A stretch of 64,000 nt of DNA from Anisus vortex (GCA_949126835.1 CASBPS010000116.1:1225001-1289000); one strand, 5' to 3'. Shown: positions 19,641-31,020, counted from the first letter of the stretch. Notes: generated from the sequence alone by a model not told the origin. A program made the numbers and translations.

Positions 19641-20785
19641 TAATTGTTTACATAATCATAATAAACATTTAATCAAAGAAGTAAATGCGTACTGATGAGA
19701 ACAAGATAGTGGCTAAAAAGGTGTTTTTCGAAAAATACATTTACAATATAAAAACGTTAACAAAATTACTTATGTTTTTATCAAGGCCACACAAGATATA
19801 TATGTATATGCAATTAAAAATCATTTTGGTCCAGTAATAACTGAATTAAATCTTTCAGTCCCATTCCCCACTATATATATAGTTTGTAACTAACTTTTTT
19901 TTTTTATTATATAAGTTAATAACTAGGTCTATGTAACTTCTATAATATAATATATTTATGGGTTTGTAAAAGAACTTTAAATCCCAGAACGAGCAATTAT
20001 AAAAGTTCACTTATTTTATTTCTTCCAACTTGGTTTACTATGCATGTAAAATATCATAGTGACGCCGTGATAATTTAGAGTTATTAAAATTTGATTTATG
20101 CTAGAAAATATATACAATTTGTAGAATCAAAGTTCTTACTGTATGTGAGTTTAAACTTTTTCTATCATTCATATTGCTGTCAAACAATTAGTCGATATTC
20201 ATTTTTGCCACAACAAAAAAAAAGGATGTCAAATTTGTAATGCTAAAAATAGCTTTGTATTTTTTTATTTCTGATCTTGTTTTAGCTAATAAAATAAAGT
20301 TTTGTTTCTTTTTAATGAAAGTTTAAAATTATGTTTAGTGGTTGATTTTCATTGACCGTAGGAGAAAATCCAGTGTATGGCATAACGTCACTTGGAAATG
20401 ACAGGAAAATTTAGAATGAAGGTCGATACATAAATTACGTACACAGTTACATTAGTATTTCTATACCCCCTCCCAGTAGCACTTAGTACATTTTGGACCC
20501 CCCCCCCCACCCCGAAGTATTCGTAGAAATTAGCTTAGTATGTTATTACACGTTTAAACAGAGATTCTGCGAATAGAGGCGCGAATAAAAATATAGAAAA
20601 CTTATAACTTGACTCCAGGCACAAACTTTAGAGTAACTTATGTTAATCTCTCATGTGTGAGTAATGTCTTATTTTAGTTGTTCTCGTTTATAATAAATGT
20701 TTCTTCAGCTCGATTTTTATGCCTCATTAAAACGTAAACACAGCCACGTGTGGAAAGTTTATGTTACATTTAAATTTGACTCTTA

Positions 20786-21396
20786 AGGCTAAGCCACACT
20801 ATACTCAATAATCACGTTTTGACTGTAATCATGTTTCAGCGAATCACTATAATTTGTTTCAGAGCGAATAAGAAATACGCTGTTTCAGAATCAGCCATGT
20901 CACACCTAAAGCACTATTGACAGAAAAACAAAGACGCGCAATTTTATTTTCAAAAGAATCAAGAAAGTGTTGAGAGTGACTGTTCTTGACGCCCTATTTT
21001 ATGTTCACGACTCATGAATTCTAGCAGTGACGACGAAGTAAACTTGGTTTGTCCCACTGCGTCTGTTCTACTTAAAGCAAAAAGAAATCGAAAACGAAAA
21101 TGGTGGGTTAAACCTTTGATCGAAAGAAGAAAGATTTATGGAGCTTACAATGTTCTTTTAAGCGAACTGGACGATTTAATAGCAGCCATCTTTGTTTACT
21201 TTTTTTAACTAGGCTAATTATCACATGATCTAATTCCGCTTCTCATTGGCTGACACGCTTGAATCAAGAATCCAAATAATTTTAGAACATGCTCTAAATC
21301 TGTGAATCATCGGGAATCACTACTGAAACTGACTTGTTTCGCGCTATGCCACATTAGAAACGGGGAGAATCATCGTGATTTTTTAATTTCAGAAGT
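20786..21396 (+). mobile_element. Internally deleted PIF/Harbinger-like element
   Basis: Inserted right after CTCTTAA of the DR copy (TAA is a known Harbinger target). The left end is GGCTAAGCCACACTATACTC...CACG. The right end, CGTGATT...AGAAGTGGCC, is an approximate inverted repeat of it. It contains a short HARBI1-like coding fragment. The right target duplication is not visible because a hAT-like fragment follows directly. Confidence 0.45.
21014..21208 (+). pseudogene. HARBI1-like nuclease N-terminal fragment
   Basis: A 64-residue frame with K-R-K-W-W-V-K-P-L at residues 28-36, then G-A-Y-N-V-L-L-S-E-L. In PIF/Harbinger nucleases the N-terminus typically reads R-R-W-W-V-x-P followed by G-x-Y/H-x-x-L-x-x-E-L. 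The DDE catalytic region is absent (full-length proteins have about 350-400 residues). It is best read as the 5' end of a transposase gene retained in a deletion derivative. Confidence 0.6.
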
Positions 21397-21505
21397 GGCC
21401 TGCACAGCATTTTATGGGCTATTTCGCATGCCAATACATATACGCACGCTCTGCGGCCAAGTGTGGCACGCATGTCGTAGGTTGCCGACCACTGCTCTAG
21501 GCTCC
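21397..21505. mobile_element. hAT-like MITE end fragment
   Basis: Contains GGCCAAGTGTGGCACGCATG and TAGGTTGCCGACCACTGCTC, the typical hAT non-autonomous terminus. Near-identical sequence is at 30.51-30.62 kb, and a related end at 24.80-24.85 kb. Confidence 0.6.
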
Positions 21506-22504
21506 TTATTCTTATATTTACAATTTTCAAGCCTTAATTATAAGGCTGTTCAAAAATTACGTTGTAGGATATATATACTTGTACATTATTAAAAGAAGTA
21601 AGTGCGTACTAATGAAAACAAGATAGTAGCAAAAGAGGTGTTTAAAATTTATATTTACAATAAAAAATAGTTTGTTAATTTTAAAACTAGTTTATTAATT
21701 TCATTAGCAAAAACTTGTATACTTTTTTTATACTAATTTGACGGCAAATTAAAAAGAAAAACAAATAATTAACAAATAAATATCCTTACGACATAAGAAG
21801 CCAAATTATCTCCCCTCATTAAATTTTTAAGTTACTCTAAATTTATACAAATTTAGAAGTAGCTGGAAATGCAAAAGGGCTTTTTTAAATTAACAAATTA
21901 GTCTATGTAGTCTCTGTTGTTATCTAATTTGTACAATGCTTGTTGTTTGCATTGTTTGTTGTAAGGAATTTAAATCACAATAGAAACAATTTTCAGCAAC
22001 GTGTAAATTTAGTTTTGTTTAAATATAATTTGATTTGCTGCCAGAACATAAAATTTGATTAATGCAAAGTTTTCACTGTACGTCAGGTTTAACTTTCTCT
22101 ATTATTCAAATTGTTCCCTCCAACTGCACCCCGTAAACGTTTTATTTAATATCAGATTTGTTCTTGTTGAATTTTTTTTTCTAGAAGTATTATAGAACGT
22201 CGAAACAAGGTCAAAACACGTCTTCAAGACGACTATAATACTGACCCTTAAATGTCCTTTTGAGTCCAAGGAAAGGGTGAAGTACTTTTCTCAAACGTTC
22301 TGTTGAGATAAATATTTTGATAAAACACTTGGTGGATGGCGCTGATTTTTTTTGGGTTTTCCTACTTAATGAATGCATAACAATTCTATATGTCCCGTAC
22401 ATTTAAATGAATATAACTGTTTAGACAAGCTTTTGATTTCGTTGTCCAAATAAATAAACGTATTTGTATATCTGTTGTTGTAGTAAATAATATATTTATC
22501 TTTA

Positions 22505-23025
22505 CCAACTTATCTAATCTAGTCTTAATTGATACAAGTACATGAAACAAGTTTTAATTGATACAAGTACATGAAACTAGTTTTAATTGATACAAGTACA
22601 TGAAACAAGGTTTAATTGATACAAGTACATGAAACTAGTTTTAATTGATACAAGTACATGAAACAAGTCTTAATTGATACAAGTACATGAAACAAGTCTT
22701 AATTGATACAAGTAAATGAAACTAGTTTTAATTGATACAAGTGCATGAAACTAGTTTTAATTGATACAAGTACATGAAACAAGTTTTAATTGATACAAGT
22801 GCATGAAACTAGTTATAATTGATACAAGTGCATGAAACTAGTTTTAATTGATACAAGTGCATGAAACTAGTTATAATTGATACAAGTGCATGAAACTAGT
22901 TTTAATTGATACAAGTACATGAAACAAGTCTTAATTGATACAAGTACATGAAGCAAGTCTTAATTGATACAAGTACATGAAACAAGTCTTAATTGATACA
23001 AGTACATGAAACAAGTGTTTAATTA
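22505..23025. repeat. Minisatellite, 29-bp unit, 17 copies
   Basis: The unit is TTAATTGATACAAGTACATG followed by AAACAAGTT. Variants are AAACTAG and GTGCATG. The same segment occurs once in the DR copies at about 29150 and 32636, each followed by the same TTATACATAAGAGA...CTTATCTACCG sequence that follows the array here. The array therefore expanded from DR sequence. Confidence 0.95.
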
Positions 23026-23616
23026 TACATAAGAGACACTTATCTATCGTTTCTCTCTCCTGAACTACTGCATTAGCTTTCGGTTCATTGTTGCTATAGG
23101 CCGATGCATTTTATCTCTTTGCAACGCCGGGAATTGGTCTTGTATTTAAAAAAAAGACTACATAGACTTAGTTTAAGGTATATATAATAGTTTGTTACTC
23201 ACAAAAAAGCCATAATACATTAACAAGAGACTTAAATCTAAATTTTAACATCTGGAGCCATCTTAAAATTAAATAAAGGGAGGTAATAGGCTTTTTTTTA
23301 TGTCGTAGGGTTTTATTAATCGTTAATGTTTTATTTTACTACACAATTTGTATTCAAATTTAAAAACAAAATGGATATGCTTATACCAATATTCAAACTT
23401 AGAAACAATGCATAAAACAAACCAATAAATAAGTAATGTTTTTACATAGTAAATGACATTATCGAAACACGTATTTAGCTACTAGGTTGTTTTCATTAGT
23501 ACGCATTTACTACTTTTAATAGCTGACATATATTGCCCTATTTGTAATTCTTGAACAGCCTCTTATAAAGGCTTAATTATGGTAAAAAAAAAAAGAAAAG
23601 CAGTGTCTATAGCAAA

Positions 23617-23803
23617 AGTGTGCAACAGGCGGCCAGCGGGCCACAAAACGGCCCGCCAAGTCTTTTAGTGTGGCCTCCGAAGATCTTCTAACGGCATTTT
23701 TTTTTTCGTTGCGTTTATAATGCAAATAAATTTTCAGACTGAGTGGCCCGTCTAGTTGTATAAAATTTCATATGCGGCCCAAAGCAGAAAAATGTTGCAC
23801 ACT
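23617..23803. mobile_element. 187-bp TIR element (hAT-like MITE)
   Basis: Perfect 11-bp terminal inverted repeat AGTGTGCAACA...TGTTGCACACT. Subterminal GGCGGCCAGCGGGCCAC and GCGGCCCAAAGCAG segments are typical of hAT-type MITEs. Other DR copies (near 475, 4540 and 30290) lack it at the homologous position. A target duplication is not visible. Confidence 0.65.
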
Positions 23804-24022
23804 CCACTAACCGCCCTCCACTAACACAAAACTTGTCACCGCCTCCCTTCCCCCTCTCACTGCACAGGTTTACGCCGTTAAGAGTCAGATTAAATGTAAC
23901 TTGAAATTTCCACACATAGCTGTGTGTATGTTTTTATTGACAAATCTCAAAATGCACTGTGAACCTAAAAATTGATAGTATACCAACATTTCCAGTCATA
24001 TCCGTTCATTTACTGACAAACC

Positions 24023-24052
24023 ATGTATGAGTACTGCGTTACTGGTTGTTCG
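24023..24052 (+). pseudogene. THAP-like short first exon inside DR
   Basis: ATG codes M-Y-E-Y-C-V-T-G-C-S and is followed immediately by GTGAGT, a good splice donor. Very short first exons that encode the first C-x(2-4)-C of a THAP zinc finger are common. Homologous but damaged versions lie at 4790 (plus) and 34068 (minus). A matching second exon was not found in this copy. A THAP-type exon of a possibly unrelated gene is at 57.2-57.4 kb. Confidence 0.5.
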
Positions 24053-24184
24053 GTGAGTAAGAAAAGATGTAAGGGAATATATTTTATTACATTCCCACTT
24101 GCTACATAACAACAATATATTACAATGGTCAGATGAACATAACTATAATAACACTTTCGTATCCCATATGGCAGAAAAAAAACA

Positions 24185-24290
24185 ACATATCTCAGTACTC
24201 TTTCTTCCCGATTGGCACCTGGCATGCAATAGGTTATCTGGAAAAACTAAGAAATCTATTAACTTAACATCATTTAAAACATTATGATAA
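24185..24290 (+). pseudogene. Non-LTR retrotransposon tail fragment
   Basis: The frame gives Q-Y-S-F-F-P-I-G-T-W-H and ends L-T-S-F-K-T-L. It is homologous to the tails at 4.95 and 15.77 kb. Truncated and degenerate. Confidence 0.5.
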
Positions 24291-24334
24291 TCGAATTGGA
24301 AGACACTCCAATCCTCAAACCGAGGATAAGCGTA

Positions 24335-25292
24335 AGTAAAAAAAAGTACCCGTCAGACCGAGTTGATCCGTGAATCACTGTAAATTTGGCAACGTTATTT
24401 TCGTCAACGGTATTTTCGGCAAGATAATTTTGGCAAAGGTAAATTTGGAAAAGGTAATTTCGGCAAAACTATTAAAGCGGTAATATTGGCAACGGTAAAT
24501 TTGGCAAACTTAACATATCCACTGTCCTACGTAATATCGTAGGGGAGACAAACGTATGCTTTGATGCGTAAAGTTAGTTTCGATACCTTACACACATAGG
24601 CCTACCTTTACATTTGCCGAGGCGTAACTTTAGGGGGGGGGGGGAAAGAAACGCCGGGGCTGGGGAAGGGGTACATTTCGCGCCTGCTTAAAATTGTTGT
24701 CTTTGATCATTAGATGACGTTAAATTAAATAACGTGCCAAAGTGCTCCTTAATGTTATCATGCTCTTTTCACCCTTTTGGTGGTCTTTCATGTACCATTT
24801 AAAAATACTCTGTGTGCCAAGTATGGCACGCATTGCATAGGTTGCCTATCCATGGACTAGAGTGTAGTCTAGCCAATACTTTTAGTAAAAACAGTGGATA
24901 TTATATGATTGCCAATTTTACCGTTGCCAATTTTACCGCTTTGCGTGTTTTGCCGAATTAACCTATTCCGAAATTACCTTTGCCAAAATCCCCTTGCCTA
25001 AAATACCGGTTCCGAATTAACCATTGCCAAATTTACCGAGCACTTGATCCGTAGGTCCGATGAAGCAGCGTTCACCAATTTCTGTAGGCCACGGCATACT
25101 AGGTGATTGTGTGTCCAGAACTATGCACAACCGCCTTTACTTTACCCCAACTAAGTTCAGGTACCCATCAGAGCTGGGTAGACTCAGGGACACCCTCAAG
25201 ACCCTGAAAAGCATCCTAGCTTGCACCAGGATTCGAACCCGGGACCTTTGGCTCGCCAGTCCAACGCGCTGCCGCTCGGCTACCATGCCCCA
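24335..25292 (-). mobile_element. tRNA-derived SINE, split by a MITE
   Basis: On the minus strand the head has A-box-like TGGTAGCCGAGCGG (25272-25285) and B-box GGTTCGAATCC (25229-25239). It folds as a plausible tRNA-like sequence starting GGGGCATGG. The body continues to the AAAGTACCC tail at 24343. Sister copies at 6.01-6.2 and 36.42-36.67 kb lack the 672-bp insertion found at 24372. The SINE sits in the DR GATAAGCGTAGG/TCGCAATC site. Confidence 0.8.
24372..25043. mobile_element. Foldback MITE with 9-bp target duplication
   Basis: Flanked by TTGATCCGT (24363-24371 and 25044-25052). The ends are inverted: TGTAAATTTGGCAACG on the left, and CATTGCCAAATTTACCG on the right. Subterminal degenerate repeats GGTAATTTCGGCAAAA (left) and TTTTGCCGAATTAACC (right) line both arms. 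A 9-bp duplication points to a Mutator-like or foldback type. The interior (24.63-24.85 kb) includes a poly-G run and a hAT-like AAGTATGGCACGCATTGC end. Confidence 0.75.
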
Positions 25293-25302
25293 TGTAGGAC
25301 GC

Positions 25303-25735
25303 AATTATCTTCAGTAGACAAGGAGCGTGTGTAGCTTATAAAATTATCTTCAGTAAACAAGGAGCGTGTGTAGCTTATAAAATTATCTTCAGTAGACAAG
25401 GAGCGTGTGTAGCTTATAAAATTATCTTCGGTAGACAAGGAGCGTGTGTAGCTTATAAAATTATCTTCAGTAGACAAGGAGCGTGTGTAGCTTATAAAAT
25501 TATCTTCAGTAAACAAGGAGCGTGTATAGCTTATAAAATTATCTTCAGTAGACAAGGAGCGTGTGTAGCTTATAAAGTTATCTTCAGTAGACAAGGAGCT
25601 TGTGTAGCTTATAAAATTATCTTCAGTAGACAAGGAGCGTGTGTAGCTTATAAAATTATCTTTAGTAGACACGGAGCGTGTGTAGCTTATACAATTATCT
25701 TCAGTAGACAAGGAGCGTGTGTAGCTTATAAAATT
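25303..25735. repeat. Minisatellite, 39-bp unit, about 11 copies
   Basis: The unit is ATTATCTTCAGTAGACAAGG followed by AGCGTGTGTAGCTTATAAA. The homologous single copy is at 5075-5115 in the sister DR copy. The multiple-of-3 length makes a spurious 143-residue minus-strand frame of 13-residue repeats. Confidence 0.95.
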
Positions 25736-26700
25736 CTCTTGTAAGCGAACATCGAGTTAGTATAGTCCTGATTGTTTTTGTTAATAATTTGAATATGCAT
25801 TTGGACAATGTCATTAAAAAAAAACAACTGTAAACATATTCAAGATAAAAAACTTAAACTACATTGTTCATTTACATATAGTCATCCATAGTAGTATGTA
25901 TTTTGTTGAATGAAAGCAGATATTTACATATAGTCATCCATAGTAGTATGTGTTTTGTTGAATGAAAGCATATATTTACATATAGTCATCCATAGTAGTA
26001 TGTGTTTTGTTGAATGAAAGCAGATATTTACATATAGTCATCCACATTAGTATTTGTTTTGTTGAATGAAAGCAGATATTTCGCAGCACGCCGTATTTTA
26101 TCGGTAATAAATACCGCCACCTCCCCCTTTGTTATTACGTGAGATAAATATAGTATCATTTCTAGTTGGTATGATTTTCTCTCACCACAATAACTTACTA
26201 GACATGTTGATCAATAGTGGAACAGCTGATTTCTTTATTAGTCAACTTATCGAGTTAAACATTACTGTTAAATTATGTATTTCAAACATATATTAATATC
26301 TAAACTTTAATTTTTAATAAGTAAATGTTAACGAATTCATCCAAGTAGGTTCTTAATGTCCACTTTCGTTTCAACGCCCCCACTCCCAAGAAACCTCAGC
26401 AACCCCAACCCCTTCCCATACATCCTTACCAACCTCGTTGAGAATCTATTTTCTAAGAGACTTCTACACGAGTCGTCTATTCATTCTACTTCAATCAAAT
26501 GTTCACAACGGAAAGTTATCGCCCCGCATGGGGCGGTGAGAATATGTTAGGGGGCGCTGATGTTCCCGGCAGTGGTTGGGGGGCGTTTGAACTTATCTGC
26601 TGTCTATTTATTATTTGTTTTATTCTGAAATATAAATTTGCTTTAATTTTAATGAGGTAATCTTTGACTTGAAAATAAACTTTTTATGACATAAACAATA
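25736..26700 (+). repeat. DR copy, plus orientation, right half
   Basis: Collinear with 5.11-5.64 kb: GCGAACATCGAGTTAGTATA, the four-copy array, GCAGCACGCCGTATTTTATC, and GGGGGCGCTGATG. About 250 bp (26131-26385) are present here but absent at 5.35 kb, either an insertion here or a deletion there. The plus-strand frame at 26356-26550 follows this repeat and is not a gene. Confidence 0.8.
25868..26085. repeat. Minisatellite, about 52-bp unit, 4 copies
   Basis: The unit is ATTTACATATAGTCATCCAT followed by AGTAGTATGTGTTTTGTTG and AATGAAAGCAGAT. It is present once at about 5235-5300 in the sister DR copy. Confidence 0.9.
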
Positions 26701-27560
26701 TTACTTGATTCGTTAATTTATTATTTTTAATAAACTTAGGCCTATAACTAATCACCGTAAGTTAAGGATCTAAACTGATCGCCATTTTATATTGATGTCT
26801 CTTTAAAATGCTTTCGCTATGTTGAACGCGAGATCTTATCGTGTTTTCAGAAGGATCTTCCTTTAAAATGCTTTTAATAAAAAAATAACACAAACTAAAT
26901 ACCAAAATATACTTTCTCACTACAGTTTTTATTTTAATAGTGTTATTTGTTGTTTTTTTTATATCTTTTAGCAAAACACATTGTAATCATTAATTTCACC
27001 GTCATTTTGACGGGCATAACCACTAGTTGTAAATAATGTTGATGATACCATTTTTGCATTATAATTAACCAGTATGATTACATCATTTTACATTGACTCT
27101 TTTAATTTTACTTATTAGGTTACAAAAAGGAATTATCGCTTAAATTAAAAACAAAAGCTTAATAACTACTTTAGTAGCCTACAACCAGACAATTGAGAAT
27201 GCATAATTATTTTTTAAATGTCAACATTTCAAGTGAACGGATTACAACACTATATATTTAATTGACAACATATAAATGATATAGGCCTTAAGAGGGAAGA
27301 ATGCTTAAGTGAAACAGTTGTACGATTGTGAAGTTAAAATGTTACAATGTAATCCTTAGTAACTATTATCTTTACTTATAGGCGGATCAATACTTTCAGT
27401 ATTGGGAGAAAGGGGCGATAGACAGGGGGAGGGGAGAATTACTAAGTGTCCCCTCAATCCGGTTAAGGAATCCAGATTTTTTTAGTGAGCGCACCGTATG
27501 GCCCATCTCTAAATGTGGACTATGCCCTCAGGGCTCTCCATTCGTTTCTTTGCAATCTTC
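26701..27560. other. No gene recognised
   Basis: AT-rich sequence. There is a small internal duplication of CTTTAAAATGCTTT (26803 and 26868). Short frames here show no motifs. Confidence 0.4.
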
Positions 27561-27573
27561 AAGCCTTAATTCT

Positions 27574-27795
27574 TTTTTTTAAATTTCCGGTAGGAGGCAC
27601 GGCGGAGTTTGATCTCCTTGCCCCTCCTTTGGGCCTACTAGGCATCGTATAGTTATGAGAGCCGTAGCTCGGAGGGTGGGGTAACTCAGACCTCCTACAC
27701 AGTTGTGAAAAATCTAATCGCACAAGGCGGAGAAGATCTACACATTGTGTGAGGAAGCCAGAGTGATCGAACTTAGCCAAAAGGCCGAGAAGCGA
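27574..27795 (-). mobile_element. SINE-like retrotransposed insertion with U2 snRNA head
   Basis: Exact 10-bp duplications CCTTAATTCT flank the 222-bp insert (27564-27573, 27796-27805). The minus strand begins with 24 nt identical to U2 snRNA positions 2-25 (TCGCTTCTCGGCC...GGCTAAG, 27795-27772), then diverges into an unrelated 190-nt body and ends in AAATTTAAAAAAAA. The body is not a U2 snRNA. The minus-strand 73-residue frame across it is spurious. The target is the DR AAGCCTTAAT.CTAAG.CTGTTC block. Confidence 0.75.
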
Positions 27796-27805
27796 CCTTA
27801 ATTCT

Positions 27806-29740
27806 AAGACTGTTCATAAATTTTATTTACAAACTCTCTAACGGGTACGAGTAAATGCAAACTAATGAAAACAAGATAGTAGCTAAAGAGGTGTTACATA
27901 TTGATATTTACAATTTATAAATATTAATAACAATTTTTTTAAATAATTTAATGTATATTTTTAGAAATATGAGCGACAATCTAAATTTGAACAAAACGGT
28001 TTTTAATTTAATGCAAATTAAGAAGTAGATCTAAACAAATCATGAACAAATAGGATTGCTCTACGACATACAATGGCATATTATCTCCCTTGATTAGATT
28101 TTGAATTTACTCTAGATGCCTAAAAAATTAAGGTAGACGGAAATGTATCGTGACTATAACAAATTAATTAATATGCCATTCACTTAGTCTATGTAATATT
28201 TCGTATCTAATGTGCACAATTCAGAACGTTTGTAGTAAATAATTTAAATTACAAAAGTAACAATTATAACATTTTCCCAATGTTTTCTTCCAACTTGGTT
28301 TACTACGCTTGTATAATATCTTAAACCATTTCCATGGCGACGGCATGTACATTTATGCTTGTTTAAATATAATTTAACTTTATGATATAATATAATCAAT
28401 ATTTTAGTTGTATAATTCTCTCTGTAAGTGTTTTAACTTTCTCTGTCATTCTACTTGTATTTTCCAACTGCATACCGTAAGCATTGAGAATACTAAATGT
28501 AATGGAAAGAAGCAATATAATATACATAATAATTATTATTTATATCGTGCAGCGTTTTATTCTAAATGAATAATTCAAAAATTTGATTCATTATATTCTT
28601 TTAAAGTTTGCAAAGTCTTTCATCTCTTGTTATAATTAAGATATTTAATGTTTCAACATTTCATATAACACCTCTAGATTATGTTTGTTTGTGTTGTGTG
28701 AATTTGAAAAAAAAAAGTTTTAGTACGCTTTACTTTTACATGGTGACAAGGATAATAAATAAAAGAACGGTAACTATTGTCTATGAGATGTTAACGTTTC
28801 GTTTCAGTTGTATCCCTAGTATTTTTCTCAGTCTTAAAAGTTATGAAGAATGCTGTAGGGTTAAAACCTGACTTGGTAGTTTGGAGTAAACTTTCTAAAC
28901 TCACAACCAGCATACAATTATGCTAATAGAAAAAATATACCATATTAATGAAAAGTGTACAATAACATTTGAAAATTTTTAATTTAGTATAAGTGTTACT
29001 TATAAACAGGGGCGAAGCCACGAGGGCAGGTGGGGGGGGGGGTTCAAAGTTTCGACTAAAAAAAAAAATTAAATTAAATATGTACTATCTTTGCGAAAAT
29101 AATGATCTATGTTTGTCACGCGAGAGTTTCGCCCACTCTTGAAATCTAGTCTTAATTGATACAAGTACATGAAACACGTTTTTAATTTATACATAAGAGA
29201 CACTTATCTACCGTTTCTCTCACCTGAAGTACTTCATTTATAATGTTGACTTTGATTTTAGAGCAGACCATTTATCGAATTCAGTTTATACGCTAAAATT
29301 TTACTATGTATTTAGTTAATACAATTTTTAATCTATTATACGGTTGGGCTGTAAAAGTTCTCAATTAAAAATTTAAAAAAGGTATAAATTGAAATATGTT
29401 TTTTTTTTGTTGACCAGTAAATTAGTATAACTTTATAGTTATCGTGACGTAATATAGAAATAATGGTAACCATATTTTAAGCCATTTTAAGTCGTTAAAG
29501 TCTGTGCATACCTAAACATCATACCTAATTTACCAAATTTATATGCTAATTTGAAGCTAAATTTCTGGGCTTAAAATTTAAATTCTGATTAAAGACTAAT
29601 TTCTGTCGCATTTTAAATTCTGCTTAAAGATTACTTTCTGTAGTAATTTATAGACTGTTTTAATACGAGTTTTTGTCGAAATATATAATGTGATTTTAAG
29701 CTCACAGTCGTCATTGAATGCTTTTCTGAATGTATATGAA
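27806..29740 (-). repeat. DR dispersed repeat, minus orientation
   Basis: Blocks are AGTAAATGCAAACTAATGAA, TTATCTCCCTTGATTAG, CACTTAGTCTATGTAATA (single, unexpanded), CTGTAAGTGTTTTAACTTTC and, at about 29150, one copy of TTAATTGATACAAGTACATG followed by ACATAAGAGACACTTATCTA. The poly-G run at 29031-29042 lies inside an unassigned TGGGGGGGGGG segment. No gene seen. Homologous to 31.0-33.2 kb. Confidence 0.75.
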
Positions 29741-30500
29741 ATAAATAGGACTACATAAACTTAGTTGAGTTAATTTATTTAGTTAATATATAATAGTTTG
29801 TTAAATATAAAAAAAGTCTTATCTTAGACATTACAGACGCTCTTTCTATAGAGAAGATTACTGCGTCCTCTGGTTATCCGTGTTCCGAGTCTAGTCTTGG
29901 AAGTGATAATACATTTCAAGCTACATAATGTAAATTAATACATATTGATTCTCTTCAAAATAAAATCATGGGAGATAATTGGCTTTTTTATGTCGTAAAG
30001 TTTGTTAATGATTCCTTTTACTAAACAATTTGCATTCAAATTTAATTTGAAAATGAATAAGCTAATAACAATATTCAAATTTTAAAAAATACATAAAACA
30101 AATTAAAAAATAATTAAAGTTTTTTATATTTTAAATGAAATTTGTGAAACACTTTTTTTTAGTGAATATGCTGTTTTCATTAGTTTTCATTATTCTTTTC
30201 AAATAGTAAACTTAGTTATCTTGTTATCCATTTTTTGACCAGCCTAATTATATAGGCTTTAGTTCTGTAAATTACAAAAGAGTAGGCTAGTGTCTAGAAG
30301 AAATACATTCTGACTCTCTCCCCCAAAACACACACTAATTGCACTCCATTAACACAAGTATTCAATTATTCAAAATAATTATTATTAAAATCATTTTTTT
30401 TTTAATCCTAAATGTTTATTACTAAAATGTGTGTTTGTGTTATTGATTACTTGTTAAAGACTAGAGAAACGTTTAGTATTTACATAAGTTTTAGACTAGA
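29741..30500 (+). repeat. DR copy, plus orientation, with an inverted LINE tail
   Basis: TATATAATAGTTTGTTA and then GGGAGATAATTGGC...TTTATGTCGTAAAG, TTGACCAGCCTAATTATATAG, and the AAACGTTTAGTATTTACATA end. At 29833-29910 it contains CTTTCTATAGAGAAGATTAC...CGTGTTCCGAGTCTAGTCTT, the inverse of the LINE tail at about 17.06-17.13 kb. Confidence 0.7.
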
Positions 30501-30511
30501 AAAACGTTTAA

Positions 30512-30618
30512 TATTTTATGGGCTATTTCGCGTGCCAATACATATCGCTCTGCGTGCCAAGTGTCGCACGCTCTGCGGCCAGGTGTGACACGCATGTCGT
30601 AGGTTGCCGACCACTGCT
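30512..30618. mobile_element. hAT-like MITE end fragment
   Basis: ATTTTATGGGCTATTTCGCG...GTGTGACACGCATGTCGTAG...TTGCCGACCACTGCTCTAAG, almost identical to 21.40-21.50 kb, and at the same DR position upstream of TATTTACAATTT.CAAGCC. The insertion therefore predates duplication of that DR subtype. Confidence 0.6.
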
Positions 30619-31020
30619 CTAAGCTTTTTAATTCTTATATTTACAATTTGCAAGCCTTAATTATAAGGCTGTTCAAAAATTACCATTAATGATTAAAATA
30701 GGACACTATTAAAAGAAGTAAGTGCGTACAAATGAAAACAAGATAGTAGCAAAAGAGGTGTTTAAAATTAATATTTACAATAAAAAAAATAGTTTGTTAA
30801 TTTTAAAACTAGTTTATTTATTTGATTAGTAAAAACTTGTTTACTTTTTTATACTAATTTGACGGCAAATTATTTTAAAAAAAACAAATAATTAACAAAT
30901 AAATATCCTTACGACATAAACAGCCAAATTATCTCCCCTCATTAAATTTTTAAGTTACTCCAAATATATACAAATTTAGAAGTCGCTGAAAATGCAAAAG
31001 GGCTTTTTAATTAACAAATT

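Larger units (their letters stand above)
19640..22480 (-). repeat. DR dispersed repeat, long copy, minus orientation
   Basis: Carries the complements of the plus blocks: AGAAGTAAATGCGTACTGATG (19.68 kb), AAAACGTAAACACAGCCACG (20.73 kb), CTTAATTATAAGGCTGTTCA (21.53 kb), TACGACATAAGAAGCC...TTATCTCCC (21.79 kb) and TGTACGTCAGGTTTAACTTT (22.08 kb). It also has TCTCAAACGTTCTGTTGAGA (22.29 kb). At least two partial copies are joined. It is interrupted by a Harbinger-derived insertion and a hAT-like fragment. Confidence 0.75.
23026..24342 (+). repeat. DR copy, plus orientation, left half
   Basis: Starts with the minus-type TACATAAGAGACACTTATCT junction, then continues as a plus copy from about 23.16 kb (TATATAATAGTTTGTTACTC) through the TTATGTCGTAGGG, CTACTAGGTTGTTTTCATTA, TTGAACAGCCTCTTATAAAG and AGCTGTGTGTATG blocks. 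It continues after the SINE at 25.29 kb. An 187-bp terminal-inverted-repeat element is inserted at 23617. Confidence 0.8.

Noticed and set aside
25280..25711. 143-residue minus-strand frame of 13-residue repeats
   Set aside because: Artefact of the 39-bp minisatellite. The sister single-copy locus at 5.08 kb has no such frame.
27559..27780. 73-residue minus-strand frame
   Set aside because: It crosses the U2-headed insertion and its target duplication. The match to U2 snRNA explains the sequence better than protein coding.
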